A DNA stretch of 38,058 bases, taken from Sphingomonas sp. GTDB lineage: Bacteria; Pseudomonadota; Alphaproteobacteria; Sphingomonadales; Sphingomonadaceae. The notes under the pieces are model-generated. The model ran no database searches. It had not been told where the DNA came from and saw only the letters and a list, made by a program, of their open reading frames with translations. The stretch is taken from contig PAOI01000041.1 in the NCBI GenBank assembly GCA_002707985.1, positions 1 through 38,058 on the forward strand, read 5' to 3'. The position numbers and the translations under genes were made by a program. Below are positions 8,635 to 17,188 of this stretch, one piece after another. Within the stretch, counting starts at the first letter, position 1. Each line of letters opens with the position of its first letter.

Positions 8635-9100
8635 CCCGGGTCGCGCAGCCACTAAGGACGAGGCGACTGGCGCGGTTCGGCGTCACCGCCTGTTCACGGG
8701 ACCGCTAGCCAATGCGACGCTGAAGCTCGGCGACTGTTCACCAGCGGAGTCAGCCCGGGCGTGACCTGTATGACGCAAGTTGTGATGGATTCGACGACGC
8801 CGAACGCGATGCCACAGAGTTGGCCGATCGGATTTGCTTGCGTCAACGACCAATGGGGTCGCGGTTTGGTAGTTTGCGTGACGCCGAACCTTGAAAGGTC
8901 TACGTGCGAGCTCCATATCCTGGGCGATTCAGGGTCACCGCAAATAACGCGGCATTGAGAAGAACCGCCTGCAGCGAGAGCTGTAGTAGCTGAACTGCCC
9001 GGTCAACGGGCCGCCGCTGATCTGTCCCGCGACTGCGCGGGCGGGTCTCGGCTGCGCGGTTCACCGATCCCCTAAACACCATCGAACCGCTTCACTAGCG
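8635..9100. other. Intergenic stretch with small hairpins, no convincing gene
   Basis: Open frames here on both strands are short and lack ribosome binding sites. Two GC-rich inverted repeats lie near its right end: GCCCG/CGGGC (8997-9011) and CCCGCG/CGCGGG (9026-9041). They could be leader structures for the gene at 9113. Confidence 0.4.
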
Positions 9101-9112
9101 AAGGAGGTTCTG

Positions 9113-9451
9113 ATGGCTCAGATCCTAAAATTTCCATCTAAGAAAATTGAACCGGTCACCGTCAGGTCTCGGTTGAAGCATCGCATCGCTGTCGAAATTC
9201 TTGACGACGTGCGGCTCAGACGCACGCGCTGGATTGTGCAGTTCGAGATCCAGGAGGCTGGAGGCTACGACGCCCTCAAAGGGTTCAAGGATGCCGCGGT
9301 TGCCGCTGGATATCGTCACCGTTTCTGGGTGAGCGGGACGCATGTCTTGCGGCAGTTCGTGGCGGAGACGGCTGGACTTGTCGCAACTGGGAAGGTCGCC
9401 GTCTGGATTGACGGTGTACGGGTGCAGCCGCGCGTTAAGCGCAGCGCATAA
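9113..9451 (+). CDS. Conserved-looking hypothetical protein, 112 residues
   Basis: A 112-residue soluble protein with an excellent ribosome binding site, AAGGAGG at 9101-9107, five bases before the ATG. It starts MAQILKFPSKKIEPVTVRSR, continues with a basic helical region, and then has an alternating alpha/beta pattern with aromatic residues (YRHRFWVSGTHVLRQFV at about 63-79). The C-terminus is basic (RVQPRVKRSA), which would suit nucleic-acid binding, but no known domain is recognised. It is the only rightward gene between the helicase and ParB operons and converges on the ParB gene, sharing the hairpin at 9457-9488. Its gene neighbourhood suggests an element maintenance or regulation role, which is only inference. 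Confidence 0.7.
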   Translation: MAQILKFPSKKIEPVTVRSRLKHRIAVEILDDVRLRRTRWIVQFEIQEAGGYDALKGFKDAAVAAGYRHRFWVSGTHVLRQFVAETAGLVATGKVAVWIDGVRVQPRVKRSA

Positions 9452-9456
9452 AAAGA

Positions 9457-9488
9457 GGGGCTGGAGCGACACTCGTCGCTCCAGCCCC
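9457..9488 (-). terminator. Intrinsic terminator of the ParB-like gene
   Basis: A perfect 13-base-pair stem, GGGGCTGGAGCGA (9457-9469) with its complement (9476-9488), closes a six-base loop. Read on the minus strand it is followed by TCTTTTT, a proper terminator tail for the leftward ParB gene. The same stem follows the stop codon of the rightward 112-residue gene, so it may also act in that direction, though without a T-run. Confidence 0.85.
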
Positions 9489-9492
9489 TAGC

Positions 9493-11634
9493 TCACTCGG
9501 CCGCTACGAGGTGGCGTTCGTCGTCTTCGCCATCGGCTGTGATTTCCTCGTCGTCGTCGGCGAGGAAGTCGGGCAGCTCAGCCCCTTCGTCCTTGCCGCT
9601 GGCGTCGGTGTCCGGTGTGGCCGCGTCGGGCTCAGCGACCAGACGCAACGGCTCCGGCAACCAGCCGGTGTCCGCCAGCAGTCGTTCTGCCTCCTTGGCC
9701 ATATCGCCCTTCTTCAGATGGTCAATGAGCTGCGCAGCCTGTTCGCCGGCGCCTTCGCGGACTGCCTGAAGGATGCGGGGCTTGGTGACGCGGCCCAGAT
9801 AGTTGCCAACCGTTGGACGCCAGCCCACGTCCACCATGTCGAGGCCGGTGGCGCGCGCCAGTCGGTCCGCCTGGCCAAGCCGCATGTCGAGGCCATGCTG
9901 CGAGACGCCGTTGCCGCCGTAAGGGTTCGGCTTCTCGTAGAGCGCGTTGACGCCGTAGCTCACGCAATGCGCCAGGAGCGCCATGCGGCTGGCGTCATCG
10001 AGCGCCGCCAGCCAGTCCCAGAGCGCGTCGTCCTCGGCGGGAATGTCGCCCGCCCAGGCCTCGTGACGACCGTGAACTGCGCGAGCGGACGGGCTGTCGT
10101 TCAACGCATTGTCCTGCACCGGGAAGAAGACGTGGCTGACGGAGGCCTCCATCGCGCCCTTGTACATGCGGTGCTGGAAGGTGTCGGAGACCAGCTTGTG
10201 CAGGAGCGCGGTCATGGCGACGTGCGGATTGTCGGCCAGCGCATTGCGCAGCGCCAGCGTGCGATGGGCCGTCAGCTCGGTGAGGAGGCGATCTGGCAGC
10301 GGCTTGATCGCATCGTCCTCCTCCGGCTCTGCGGGCTGGCCGCCGATCGTGATGACGGTCCGCTGCACGGTCGGTTCGGCCGGATCTCCGCCGACTTCCA
10401 CATCGCCGCCCGCTTCCACGCCAATCTCGCCCTCGGGGACGATCGGCGCTTCATCCTCCGAACGGACATAGCCGCGATCGATGTCGAGACTGCCGTCATG
10501 GCTGATGCTGATGAAGACGCCCGCACGGGCGATATCATCGGTCTCGTAGCGGACCGGTCGCGCCTCGAGGGCGGCGAGCGCCGTCTCGATCTCACCGAGC
10601 CGCTGGTCGATCTCGTCCGGCAGCTCGTCGGCGTCCTGATATTCGGCCTCGAGCTTCTGTTGCTCGGCGATGAGCGCCTCAATCGTTGCCTGTTCCTCCG
10701 CGGTCAGGTCGAGGGCCTCGCCCTGCAGTTCGCGCAGGCCGCGGGTCGCGTCATAGGGGAAGCTGACAGCGACCTCGATCCACTTCCACCCTTCGGCGGC
10801 GACCTCGTCGGCCGTGGCCTTCAGCTTCTCAGCGGCCAAGCGGTCGAGCAGCGGCGGATCCTGCAGCCAGCCGCCATCGTCGGACTGGAAGAGGTCGCGC
10901 ATGGTGACGCCGCCGGCGGCCTCGTACGCCCCGATGCCGACGAAGACGGCCCGCTTGTCCGAGGCGCGCACCGTAGTCTCGGTGAGCATGCGCCGGATCT
11001 GATACGGCTCCTTTGACCAGGCGTCCTTGATCGCATCCCAGACCTGGTCCTGACGGGCGTGATCGGACGACACCGTGAATGCCATCAGCTGCTCCAGCGT
11101 CATGCCATCCTCGGCATAGACTTTCAGCAGCGCCGGCGATGCGGCGGCCAGGCGAAGCCGCTGTTTCACGACCTGAACCGGCACGAAGAAGGCGGCTGCA
11201 ATCTCTTCCTCGGACATGCCCTTGTTGCGCATGTTCTGAAAGGCGCGGAATTGATCGAGCGGGTGCAACGGCGCGCGTTCGATGTTCTCCGCCAACGACA
11301 CCTCCTCGGGGAGGATCGCGCCGGCGCGCTCGCGTAACACACACGGCACGGGCGCGACCTTGGCGAGACGCTTCTGCTTCACCAGCAGTTCGAGCGCGCG
11401 GAAGCGGCGGCCGCCGGCGGGCACCTCGAACATGCCGGTCTCCACGCCCTCGGCGTCAACGACGGGAAAGACGCTGAGACTCTGGATCAGGCCGCGACGC
11501 GCGATCGAGGCTGCCAGGTCCTCGATCGAGATGCCGGCCTTCACGCGCCGGACGTTGGACTGGCTGAGCACCAGCTTGTTGAAGGGGATGTCGCGCGAGG
11601 ACGACAGGATGATCTTCTGAACGGCAGTAGCCAT
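9493..11634 (-). CDS. Large orphan ParB/RepB/Spo0J-family protein
   Basis: A 713-residue protein. Residues about 10-115 form the ParB N-terminal CTPase domain, with GGRRFRAL (74-81, the GERRxRA-like motif) and ENIERAPLHPLDQ (116-128). A helix-turn-helix follows (about 137-165: GMSEEEIAAAFFVPVQVVKQRL). The rest is far longer than in chromosomal ParB (about 300 residues): a charged coiled-coil-like part at about 305-355, an acidic Gly-rich linker, and a helical C-terminal region ending in an acidic tail. No ParA lies in the window, so it may act as a DNA-loading or regulatory factor of the element instead of in classical segregation. The gene has a structured leader of the shared type and an intrinsic terminator, so it is probably a single-gene unit. 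Confidence 0.85.
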   Translation of the reverse strand: MATAVQKIILSSSRDIPFNKLVLSQSNVRRVKAGISIEDLAASIARRGLIQSLSVFPVVDAEGVETGMFEVPAGGRRFRALELLVKQKRLAKVAPVPCVLRERAGAILPEEVSLAENIERAPLHPLDQFRAFQNMRNKGMSEEEIAAAFFVPVQVVKQRLRLAAASPALLKVYAEDGMTLEQLMAFTVSSDHARQDQVWDAIKDAWSKEPYQIRRMLTETTVRASDKRAVFVGIGAYEAAGGVTMRDLFQSDDGGWLQDPPLLDRLAAEKLKATADEVAAEGWKWIEVAVSFPYDATRGLRELQGEALDLTAEEQATIEALIAEQQKLEAEYQDADELPDEIDQRLGEIETALAALEARPVRYETDDIARAGVFISISHDGSLDIDRGYVRSEDEAPIVPEGEIGVEAGGDVEVGGDPAEPTVQRTVITIGGQPAEPEEDDAIKPLPDRLLTELTAHRTLALRNALADNPHVAMTALLHKLVSDTFQHRMYKGAMEASVSHVFFPVQDNALNDSPSARAVHGRHEAWAGDIPAEDDALWDWLAALDDASRMALLAHCVSYGVNALYEKPNPYGGNGVSQHGLDMRLGQADRLARATGLDMVDVGWRPTVGNYLGRVTKPRILQAVREGAGEQAAQLIDHLKKGDMAKEAERLLADTGWLPEPLRLVAEPDAATPDTDASGKDEGAELPDFLADDDEEITADGEDDERHLVAAE

Positions 11635-11725
11635 CGGGATTTACTCCGTGACGGGCGGCCGAGAGACTCTCTCTCAACCTCCGACCCGTCACGAAGCGAA
11701 GCGCCGCCCTCTTCCTCTAAAGGGG
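11635..11725 (-). promoter_or_regulatory. Structured GAGAG-type leader of the ParB-like gene
   Basis: GTGACGGG (11648-11655) pairs with CCCGTCAC (11685-11692), enclosing a second hairpin of GAGAGA (11661-11666) with TCTCTC (11668-11673). Further upstream in the transcript lies an AGAGGAAGAGGG stretch (about 11708-11720). The order matches the leaders of the genes starting at 8347 and 13000. The ribosome binding site (GGAG) follows the outer stem directly. Confidence 0.55.
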
Positions 11726-11806
11726 ACAGCGCCACGGAACGGAATTGGGACACGCGGAAGCGCAAAGCCGGAGACACGGAAAACCGCATCCCCGGCTTCG
11801 CGGAAA

Positions 11807-13000
11807 TCAGGCGGCTCGATCGAGTAGCTTCTTGGCCTTGCCCTCCATGTCGAGGCGGGCGTCCTGATGCGGCTTGTCGCGCGCGACGGCAGTAATACCC
11901 TGCACGAAATCGAAGATGGATTCAGGCGGGCGACCTTCCTCTGCCAGCACCCTGTCGATGATCTTGCCGGTCTCGGCCTTGGAGAAGCCACGCCGACGCA
12001 AGAAGTCAGTGCGGTCTTCGTCCGTTCTGGCGACGATCCGCTCGCGGGCCGCCTTGATGCCGTTGACGAATGGCAGGGGCGAGGAGTTCGCGAAGTTCAG
12101 CAGCGCCGGGGCCGCCTCGTGCGCGAAGCGGTTGGCAGCATATTTGGAGTGGCGGATGGTGATTTCCTCGAAATCCTCCACGCCCCACAAATTGCGGTTC
12201 TGGCAGACGGCCCGGAGATAGAAGCTCGCCATGCCGAGCGTCTTGGCGCCGACCTCGGAATTCCAGCAATAGAAGCCCCGGAAATAGAGGTCGGGCGATC
12301 CGTCCGGCAGTCGGCCGGCCTCAATCGGATTCAGGTCATCGACTAGGAACAGGAACACGTCACGATCGGAGGCGTAGAGCGTCGTCGTGTCCTTGGTGAT
12401 ATCGATGCGCGGATTGTAAATGCCGGTCGACCAGTCGAGCACGCCGGGGACTTTCCATCGGGTGTCGCCCGTGCCGTTGCCGGCGATGCGCTGCACGGCT
12501 TCCACTAGCTCCGCGTCGAATATCCTCCCGTAATCCGGGCCGGTGACGGCGCGCAGTTCCGTGCGGCCGTCGTCGGTTTCTAGCGTCTTGATCTGTTCGG
12601 CGCGATTGGAGGTCAGGCCATATTGGAGATTGATGGCGGCGAGCGGGGCCGGAAGTTGGCGTAAATAGGCGGCGGGAGCGCCGACGAGCCCGGCGAGCTG
12701 GCCGAAGGACCAGTGTGTCGGCGCAATAGCCGCATCGGTGCCGGGCAGGATCAGGGCCAACCGCTCCGGATCGTTACGGTTTGCCTCGACATGGATCAGC
12801 GCGCTTTCGACCACGCGGGTCCGGCTGCGATCGGCGCGGTCGCGCACCGACCTGGCCAGTTCTGACAGTGAAAGGTAGCGCTCGTCGGCCGGACGCGAGA
12901 ACCATTCGGACGAAACGCGGCCGATCCGCTCGCCACGGCTAACATCCACCTTATAACCGCCACGCGTATCACGGCGCGCATCGAGAACCTGCATGATCAT
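11807..13000 (-). CDS. DUF932 (plasmid/phage-type) protein
   Basis: A 397-residue protein assigned to DUF932 by overall pattern: an N-terminal segment resembling the family's SSEWFSRPADERYLSL opening, then THWSFGQLAGLVGAPAAYL and the conserved centre with LDWSTG and FRGFYCWNSEVGAKTLGM. The family is carried by phages, plasmids and integrative elements and lacks an agreed function. The start at 13000 has GGAG nine bases upstream. A GTG at 13015 and an ATG at 12994 are alternatives. The gene lies upstream of the ParB gene on the same strand, separated by 172 bases containing a leader, so the two are probably transcribed or regulated in parallel. Its own leader is of the shared GAGAG type. The assignment is good; the role is unknown. 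Confidence 0.8.
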   Translation of the reverse strand: MIMQVLDARRDTRGGYKVDVSRGERIGRVSSEWFSRPADERYLSLSELARSVRDRADRSRTRVVESALIHVEANRNDPERLALILPGTDAAIAPTHWSFGQLAGLVGAPAAYLRQLPAPLAAINLQYGLTSNRAEQIKTLETDDGRTELRAVTGPDYGRIFDAELVEAVQRIAGNGTGDTRWKVPGVLDWSTGIYNPRIDITKDTTTLYASDRDVFLFLVDDLNPIEAGRLPDGSPDLYFRGFYCWNSEVGAKTLGMASFYLRAVCQNRNLWGVEDFEEITIRHSKYAANRFAHEAAPALLNFANSSPLPFVNGIKAARERIVARTDEDRTDFLRRRGFSKAETGKIIDRVLAEEGRPPESIFDFVQGITAVARDKPHQDARLDMEGKAKKLLDRAA

Positions 13001-13090
13001 GGGACCAATCTCCACGACGGGCGCGGGAGCCTCTCTCCCAGCTTTTCACCCGTCACGGAAACGGGTCCGCACTCTCACTCTCAAGGGGCG
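13001..13090 (-). promoter_or_regulatory. Structured GAGAG-type leader of the DUF932 gene, with alternative stems
   Basis: In transcript order: GAGAGTGAGAG (about 13072-13082), ACCCGT/ACGGGT hairpin (13048-13066), then GTGACGGGTG pairing with CGCCCGTCGTG (13013-13056) around an inner hairpin GGGAG/CTCCC (13025-13039). The middle ACGGGT segment can pair with either side, so the two stems exclude each other. One of them ends at the ribosome binding site. This resembles a switchable leader. Confidence 0.5.
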
Positions 13091-13272
13091 TTGCGGGGTC
13101 TCCCCGCAGAAGGGGTCGGTCGAGACCTCGGGCTCGGCCGCAGGGGAAGGCTTTCCCCCGCATTTCTCGTCACTTTATCGCAGGCGTCCGCGCAGGTAGT
13201 TATCCTCACCGACGAGGGAGCGAGCCGGAAGCCGCGCTCGGGTTCGCAACACCATTCGGCATCGGTCTCCAT

Positions 13273-13989
13273 TTAGAGCAACTCGCGCTCCAACTCATCC
13301 TTCCGGCTGCGCCAGTCGGGCATTATCCGGCTCAACAAGTCTTGCCATCCCGGGCCGTGATCCGGATGCAAGGCATGTGTAAGCTCATGGGCAATGACGT
13401 AATCGATCAACGAAGGCGAAGCGCGGATCAGCTCAAGATTGAGAACGAGCGCGCCTTTGGCCGTGAAGCTACCCCATCTGTGCGTCATTTGGCGAACGAC
13501 CAGCCGAGGTCGCTCAATGCCGAGCCTTTCGAACGGTGGCAGCACGGCGGCCAGCCGCTCGGGGAACACGCGATGGGCGTGGAGGGCGTACCAGTGCCGC
13601 AACACCGTGCGACGGAATATCAAACCCTTGTCCTGTGGTAGCCTGAGGATGATCCGGTCGCCGTCGATAGTCACGTCAATCGTCGCGCCCGGCTGACAAA
13701 GAAGCCGATACGGTCGTCCGAGCAGGAGGTGCGTCTCGCCGCTTTCGTACTGCCGCAGGGGCGTGCGGGGCCGCCACCGGTCGAACCGGGCTTGCTGACG
13801 AACGATCCAGGCGCCGCGCCGCCGCACCCGGCTGACGATGTCGGCGTCTTGCGCGTGTGTCGGGGCGGAAACGACGACTTCACCGTCGGGCGTCACCGCA
13901 ATACGCAAAGTACGCCGCTCGGACCGTTCCACCGAGAATGCGATCGAAGCTCCACCCCAATCAAACGCAAGGTCACTGGATCCGGCCAT
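13273..13989 (-). CDS. YgjP/DUF45-type M48 zinc metallopeptidase
   Basis: A 238-residue protein with the YgjP-like fold. The active site is HELTH (201-205), whose two His bind zinc and whose Glu is catalytic, with a downstream His in DHGPGW (His211) as likely third ligand. The preceding RWGSFTAKGALVLNLELIRA stretch is the usual strand-helix context. The start at 13989 overlaps the 3' end of hsdR by 17 bases and gives a normal N-terminus (MAGSSDLAF). A start at 14025 is possible. The gene is thus translated with hsdR as the last gene of the type I restriction operon. Peptidases of this family are often found next to hsdR, where they may control restriction subunit levels. That role is inferred. 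Confidence 0.88.
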   Translation of the reverse strand: MAGSSDLAFDWGGASIAFSVERSERRTLRIAVTPDGEVVVSAPTHAQDADIVSRVRRRGAWIVRQQARFDRWRPRTPLRQYESGETHLLLGRPYRLLCQPGATIDVTIDGDRIILRLPQDKGLIFRRTVLRHWYALHAHRVFPERLAAVLPPFERLGIERPRLVVRQMTHRWGSFTAKGALVLNLELIRASPSLIDYVIAHELTHALHPDHGPGWQDLLSRIMPDWRSRKDELERELL

Positions 13990-16900
13990 CGTCCGCCATC
14001 CGCACGCGCGCTGAGGCAATGACATCGTCCATGATCGCGTCGAGCACTGCCGGATCGACTGCGAGTTTCCGTCGTCCGATCACCTCATCGAAGAAGAAGT
14101 CGTCGATATCGTTCCGAATTCGGTTCTCAGTGTCCCGATCGCTCTGCCAGCCAATCACGCGGTGCTGAGCAACGATCCGGGTGACCGCTTCCGCGATATC
14201 GACCGCGACTCCGTCGCGATCGAAGCCAGCCTTCGCGAGCTCGCGGCGTGCGATACCCCAGAAGGCGGTTTCGTGGCTCTTACCGCGAATCGCTTCCGGT
14301 GTTGGGTCGTCGGCGTCCTCGCGCCGTTCGGCGGAATCCCGGAGCCGGCGCACTTCGGCCAAATAAGCCTTCTCTTCCAGACGGCCTCTCCGGAACGCGT
14401 CGATAGCGTCCCGGATCAGTTTGGAAAATTTCTCGAAGAAGACGGGATCCTGCTCCCATTTCTCTTCGATTACCTGCAGGGCACGGTGGGCAATCTCGTC
14501 GGCGATGGAAGCGTCGGAGCGAGTTTTGCCCGCGCGTGCCGCCTCGATCGCGCCTTCGTCGAACACATTCAGCGGCTCGACGACCGTGATCACCTCGTGC
14601 GCAGTTACGTGCTGATCAAGCAGCGTCCGAACGCGGTGCTCATAGTCTGACCAATCTACCTTTTCCGCATAACGGGCCCGGACATGCTCCCTGAGCGCTA
14701 CGAAACGTTTTTCGTCAGTCCGCCATCGTTGGAGACGCTCGGGCGGAGTTTCCTCCTGGAAGGTGCGCGACGACAGCGCAACGGTGAGACAGCGCGAGAA
14801 CTGGCCAAGCCTGCGGTAGAACTCTTCCCGCAGCGCCTCGTCGATCAACGCCTTGGCGTAGGCCTCCTCGTCGAAGCGGTTCGTGATCCCGCTGAACAAA
14901 TCGAGGAGCGCTGCGTGCAGCGACGGCAGACGACGGGCCTCATCTGCCACATCGGTCAAAGCTTTCGCCAATTCCTCATCGTCAAAGGCCGCGAGTGCGT
15001 CGTTCGCGCTCAGGGCGTCGCCCAGACTTCTGAGAACCCCACAATAGTCGATGATGTAGCCGAAGGGTTTCGGCGGTGCGCCCTCTTCGTCGAAAATACG
15101 GTTCACGCGGGCGATCGCTTGCAGCAATCCATGCTCTTTCAGAGGCTTGGCGAGGTAGAGGACCGTGTTGCGTGGCGCGTCGAAGCCGGTCAGCAGCTTG
15201 TCGACCACGATCAGGAGATCAGGGTCACCTGGTCCCTTGAACGCGTCGATGATTCCTTTGTTGTAGGTTTCCTCGCCTCTGTAACGCGCCATCATGCGAC
15301 GCCAGAATGCGACGACAACATCGTCTACCCCCTCATCAATGTCCGTGTCGCCTTCTCTCTGATCGGGAGCGGAGATGATGACTTCGGCGCTGATCTCACC
15401 GAATTCGTCGATCAGACGCTTCAAAATGATGGCGTCCCGTTTGGAGGGTGCCACGAGTTGCCCTTTTAGGCCCGAACCCTTGAAGTGTTCGGTGAAGTGC
15501 TGGCTGACATCGAACGCGATGCATTTTAGCCGCGACGCGACGCCGGCTATTGCGCGCGGACGGCTCATCTTGCGCTTCAGGTCATTAGCCTGGGCAGAGG
15601 ACAGTCCACGGGTAACGCGGTCGAACCAGATGTCGATCGCCTGTCCATCGACGTCCTCCTCGACGTGTCGGCCTTCATAGAGGAGAGGAACAACGGCGCC
15701 ATCGCCCACGGCGTCGCGCATCGAGTAGACCGGGTCGAAGAGCGGTCCGAACTGGCGAAAGGTGTTCCGCTCGCGCTTGGCGATCGGCGTGCCGGTGAAG
15801 CCGATGAAACACGCTTGCGGGAAGACCTCACGCATGCGGGCGTGGAGGCTTTCAAGGTCGCCGTACTGGCTCCGATGGCTCTCGTCGACGAGTACGAATA
15901 TGTCGCTGCTTCGGTCGACAACCCGCCGCTTGCCGAGCGCCGCACGGAATTTGTGAATGACTGTCGTGATCACTCGGGCGCGCTCCTCAATCAACTCGAT
16001 GAGGTGCTCGCCGGTTCGGGCGCGGTGAGGGGCAAGTCCGGTGGCTGCGAAAGTGCGGGCAATTTGGTCGTCGAGGTCAGTACGGTCCGTTACGAGCACG
16101 AGGCGCGCGCCGTTAACGGCGGCGGTCAGAGTGCGGGCAAGCATGACCATGGTCAGCGACTTGCCCGATCCTTGCGTGTGCCAGACGACGCCGCCGGCCC
16201 GGCGCCCGTTTTCGAGCTTCTGGACGCGGCCGAGCACGCTGTTGATCGCAAACACCTGCTGGTGGCGCGCGACCTTCTTCACTGGTCCATCGAACAGGGT
16301 GAAGCGCCGCGCCATGTCCAACAGGCGTTCCGGCCGGAAAAGGGCGACGAGGGTCTCGTCCAGTCGCGTAGCTTCGCGGCCTTGTTCAGCTAGGGCTTCG
16401 AAACGCCGACGGTGCGGGGCGAAGTCGTCGAATATCTGCTTGGCTTCGATGGAGTCGAGCGGACGGGCGACCACTTTCCTCGTGAAGTCGGGAGCGTCTT
16501 CCCGCTCTCTCCAACTCGACCAGAACTTTAGCGGCGTGCCGACCGTTGCGTAGCGCGGCTCATGAGGGTTCGCCGCAAGGACGAGTTGGACCGAGAAGAA
16601 CAGATTCGGGCAGCCTACGTCGGCCTTTTGGTTGCGGATGGTCTGCGTGATACCCTGTTCGGTCTTCTCCCGTGACGATTTGACCTCGATAACGGCGAAC
16701 GGGATGCCGTTTACGAAAAGGACGAGGTCGGGCCGAATTGAACCGCCGCCGGGCCACTCGACCGGATACTCGGCCGTCATATGGAAGGCGTTCGCGCGCC
16801 AGTCGTCCCAGTCGATATAGCGGAAAGGCCATTCGCGAGCCGTGTCGTCGATTGTCTGCGGCAGAGCGATGCCGAGCTGAAGGAGGTCTGTCACCACCTC

Positions 16901-17188
16901 GTTTGTCCGAAGCACACCATCATACCTGACGCCAGACAGCCGCCGGATCGCCGTTTCGATGTTTGCTTCCGAGAACAGGTGGCGTCGATCACGCCAACTG
17001 ATGTGGTTCAGTCGTGCCAACTGTTTGCGCAAGATGTCATCTAGGAGCACATGGCTACGTCGCCCTTGACGCATCCTATCGACGTCGGCGCGGTTGATAT
17101 AATGCCATCCTAACGATGACAGAGTCCCTAGGGTCGCGAGCTGGGCTCCGCCGGCCTCTGAAAGCGCAAACTCGGGGGAGGTGCTCAT
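13973..17188 (-). CDS. hsdR: Type I restriction endonuclease, R subunit
   Basis: A 1071-residue motor-nuclease subunit. The N-terminal PD-(D/E)xK nuclease has Asp154 and EVK (168-170). The superfamily 2 translocase has Walker A HTQGSGKS (337-344), motif DESH (435-438), FTGTP (464-468) and, later, LLTGFDAP and the arginine motif QAIARVNRIF. A helical C-terminal region follows, which in this family binds the methyltransferase. The protein cleaves unmodified DNA at a distance from the recognition site after ATP-driven translocation. Its ATG overlaps the hsdS stop codon (ATGA), and the zinc peptidase gene overlaps its own end, so all are translated in concert. All motifs look intact; no frameshift is seen. 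Confidence 0.95.
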   Translation of the reverse strand: MSTSPEFALSEAGGAQLATLGTLSSLGWHYINRADVDRMRQGRRSHVLLDDILRKQLARLNHISWRDRRHLFSEANIETAIRRLSGVRYDGVLRTNEVVTDLLQLGIALPQTIDDTAREWPFRYIDWDDWRANAFHMTAEYPVEWPGGGSIRPDLVLFVNGIPFAVIEVKSSREKTEQGITQTIRNQKADVGCPNLFFSVQLVLAANPHEPRYATVGTPLKFWSSWREREDAPDFTRKVVARPLDSIEAKQIFDDFAPHRRRFEALAEQGREATRLDETLVALFRPERLLDMARRFTLFDGPVKKVARHQQVFAINSVLGRVQKLENGRRAGGVVWHTQGSGKSLTMVMLARTLTAAVNGARLVLVTDRTDLDDQIARTFAATGLAPHRARTGEHLIELIEERARVITTVIHKFRAALGKRRVVDRSSDIFVLVDESHRSQYGDLESLHARMREVFPQACFIGFTGTPIAKRERNTFRQFGPLFDPVYSMRDAVGDGAVVPLLYEGRHVEEDVDGQAIDIWFDRVTRGLSSAQANDLKRKMSRPRAIAGVASRLKCIAFDVSQHFTEHFKGSGLKGQLVAPSKRDAIILKRLIDEFGEISAEVIISAPDQREGDTDIDEGVDDVVVAFWRRMMARYRGEETYNKGIIDAFKGPGDPDLLIVVDKLLTGFDAPRNTVLYLAKPLKEHGLLQAIARVNRIFDEEGAPPKPFGYIIDYCGVLRSLGDALSANDALAAFDDEELAKALTDVADEARRLPSLHAALLDLFSGITNRFDEEAYAKALIDEALREEFYRRLGQFSRCLTVALSSRTFQEETPPERLQRWRTDEKRFVALREHVRARYAEKVDWSDYEHRVRTLLDQHVTAHEVITVVEPLNVFDEGAIEAARAGKTRSDASIADEIAHRALQVIEEKWEQDPVFFEKFSKLIRDAIDAFRRGRLEEKAYLAEVRRLRDSAERREDADDPTPEAIRGKSHETAFWGIARRELAKAGFDRDGVAVDIAEAVTRIVAQHRVIGWQSDRDTENRIRNDIDDFFFDEVIGRRKLAVDPAVLDAIMDDVIASARVRMADDGRIQ

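Noticed and set aside
8683-8958. Short frames on both strands before the 112-residue protein gene
   Set aside because: Neither has a ribosome binding site or protein-like composition.
13081-13272. Minus-strand frame of 63 codons starting right after the peptidase stop codon
   Set aside because: It has no ribosome binding site, reads into the structured leader of the DUF932 gene, and its Arg/Pro/Ser-rich end looks untranslated.
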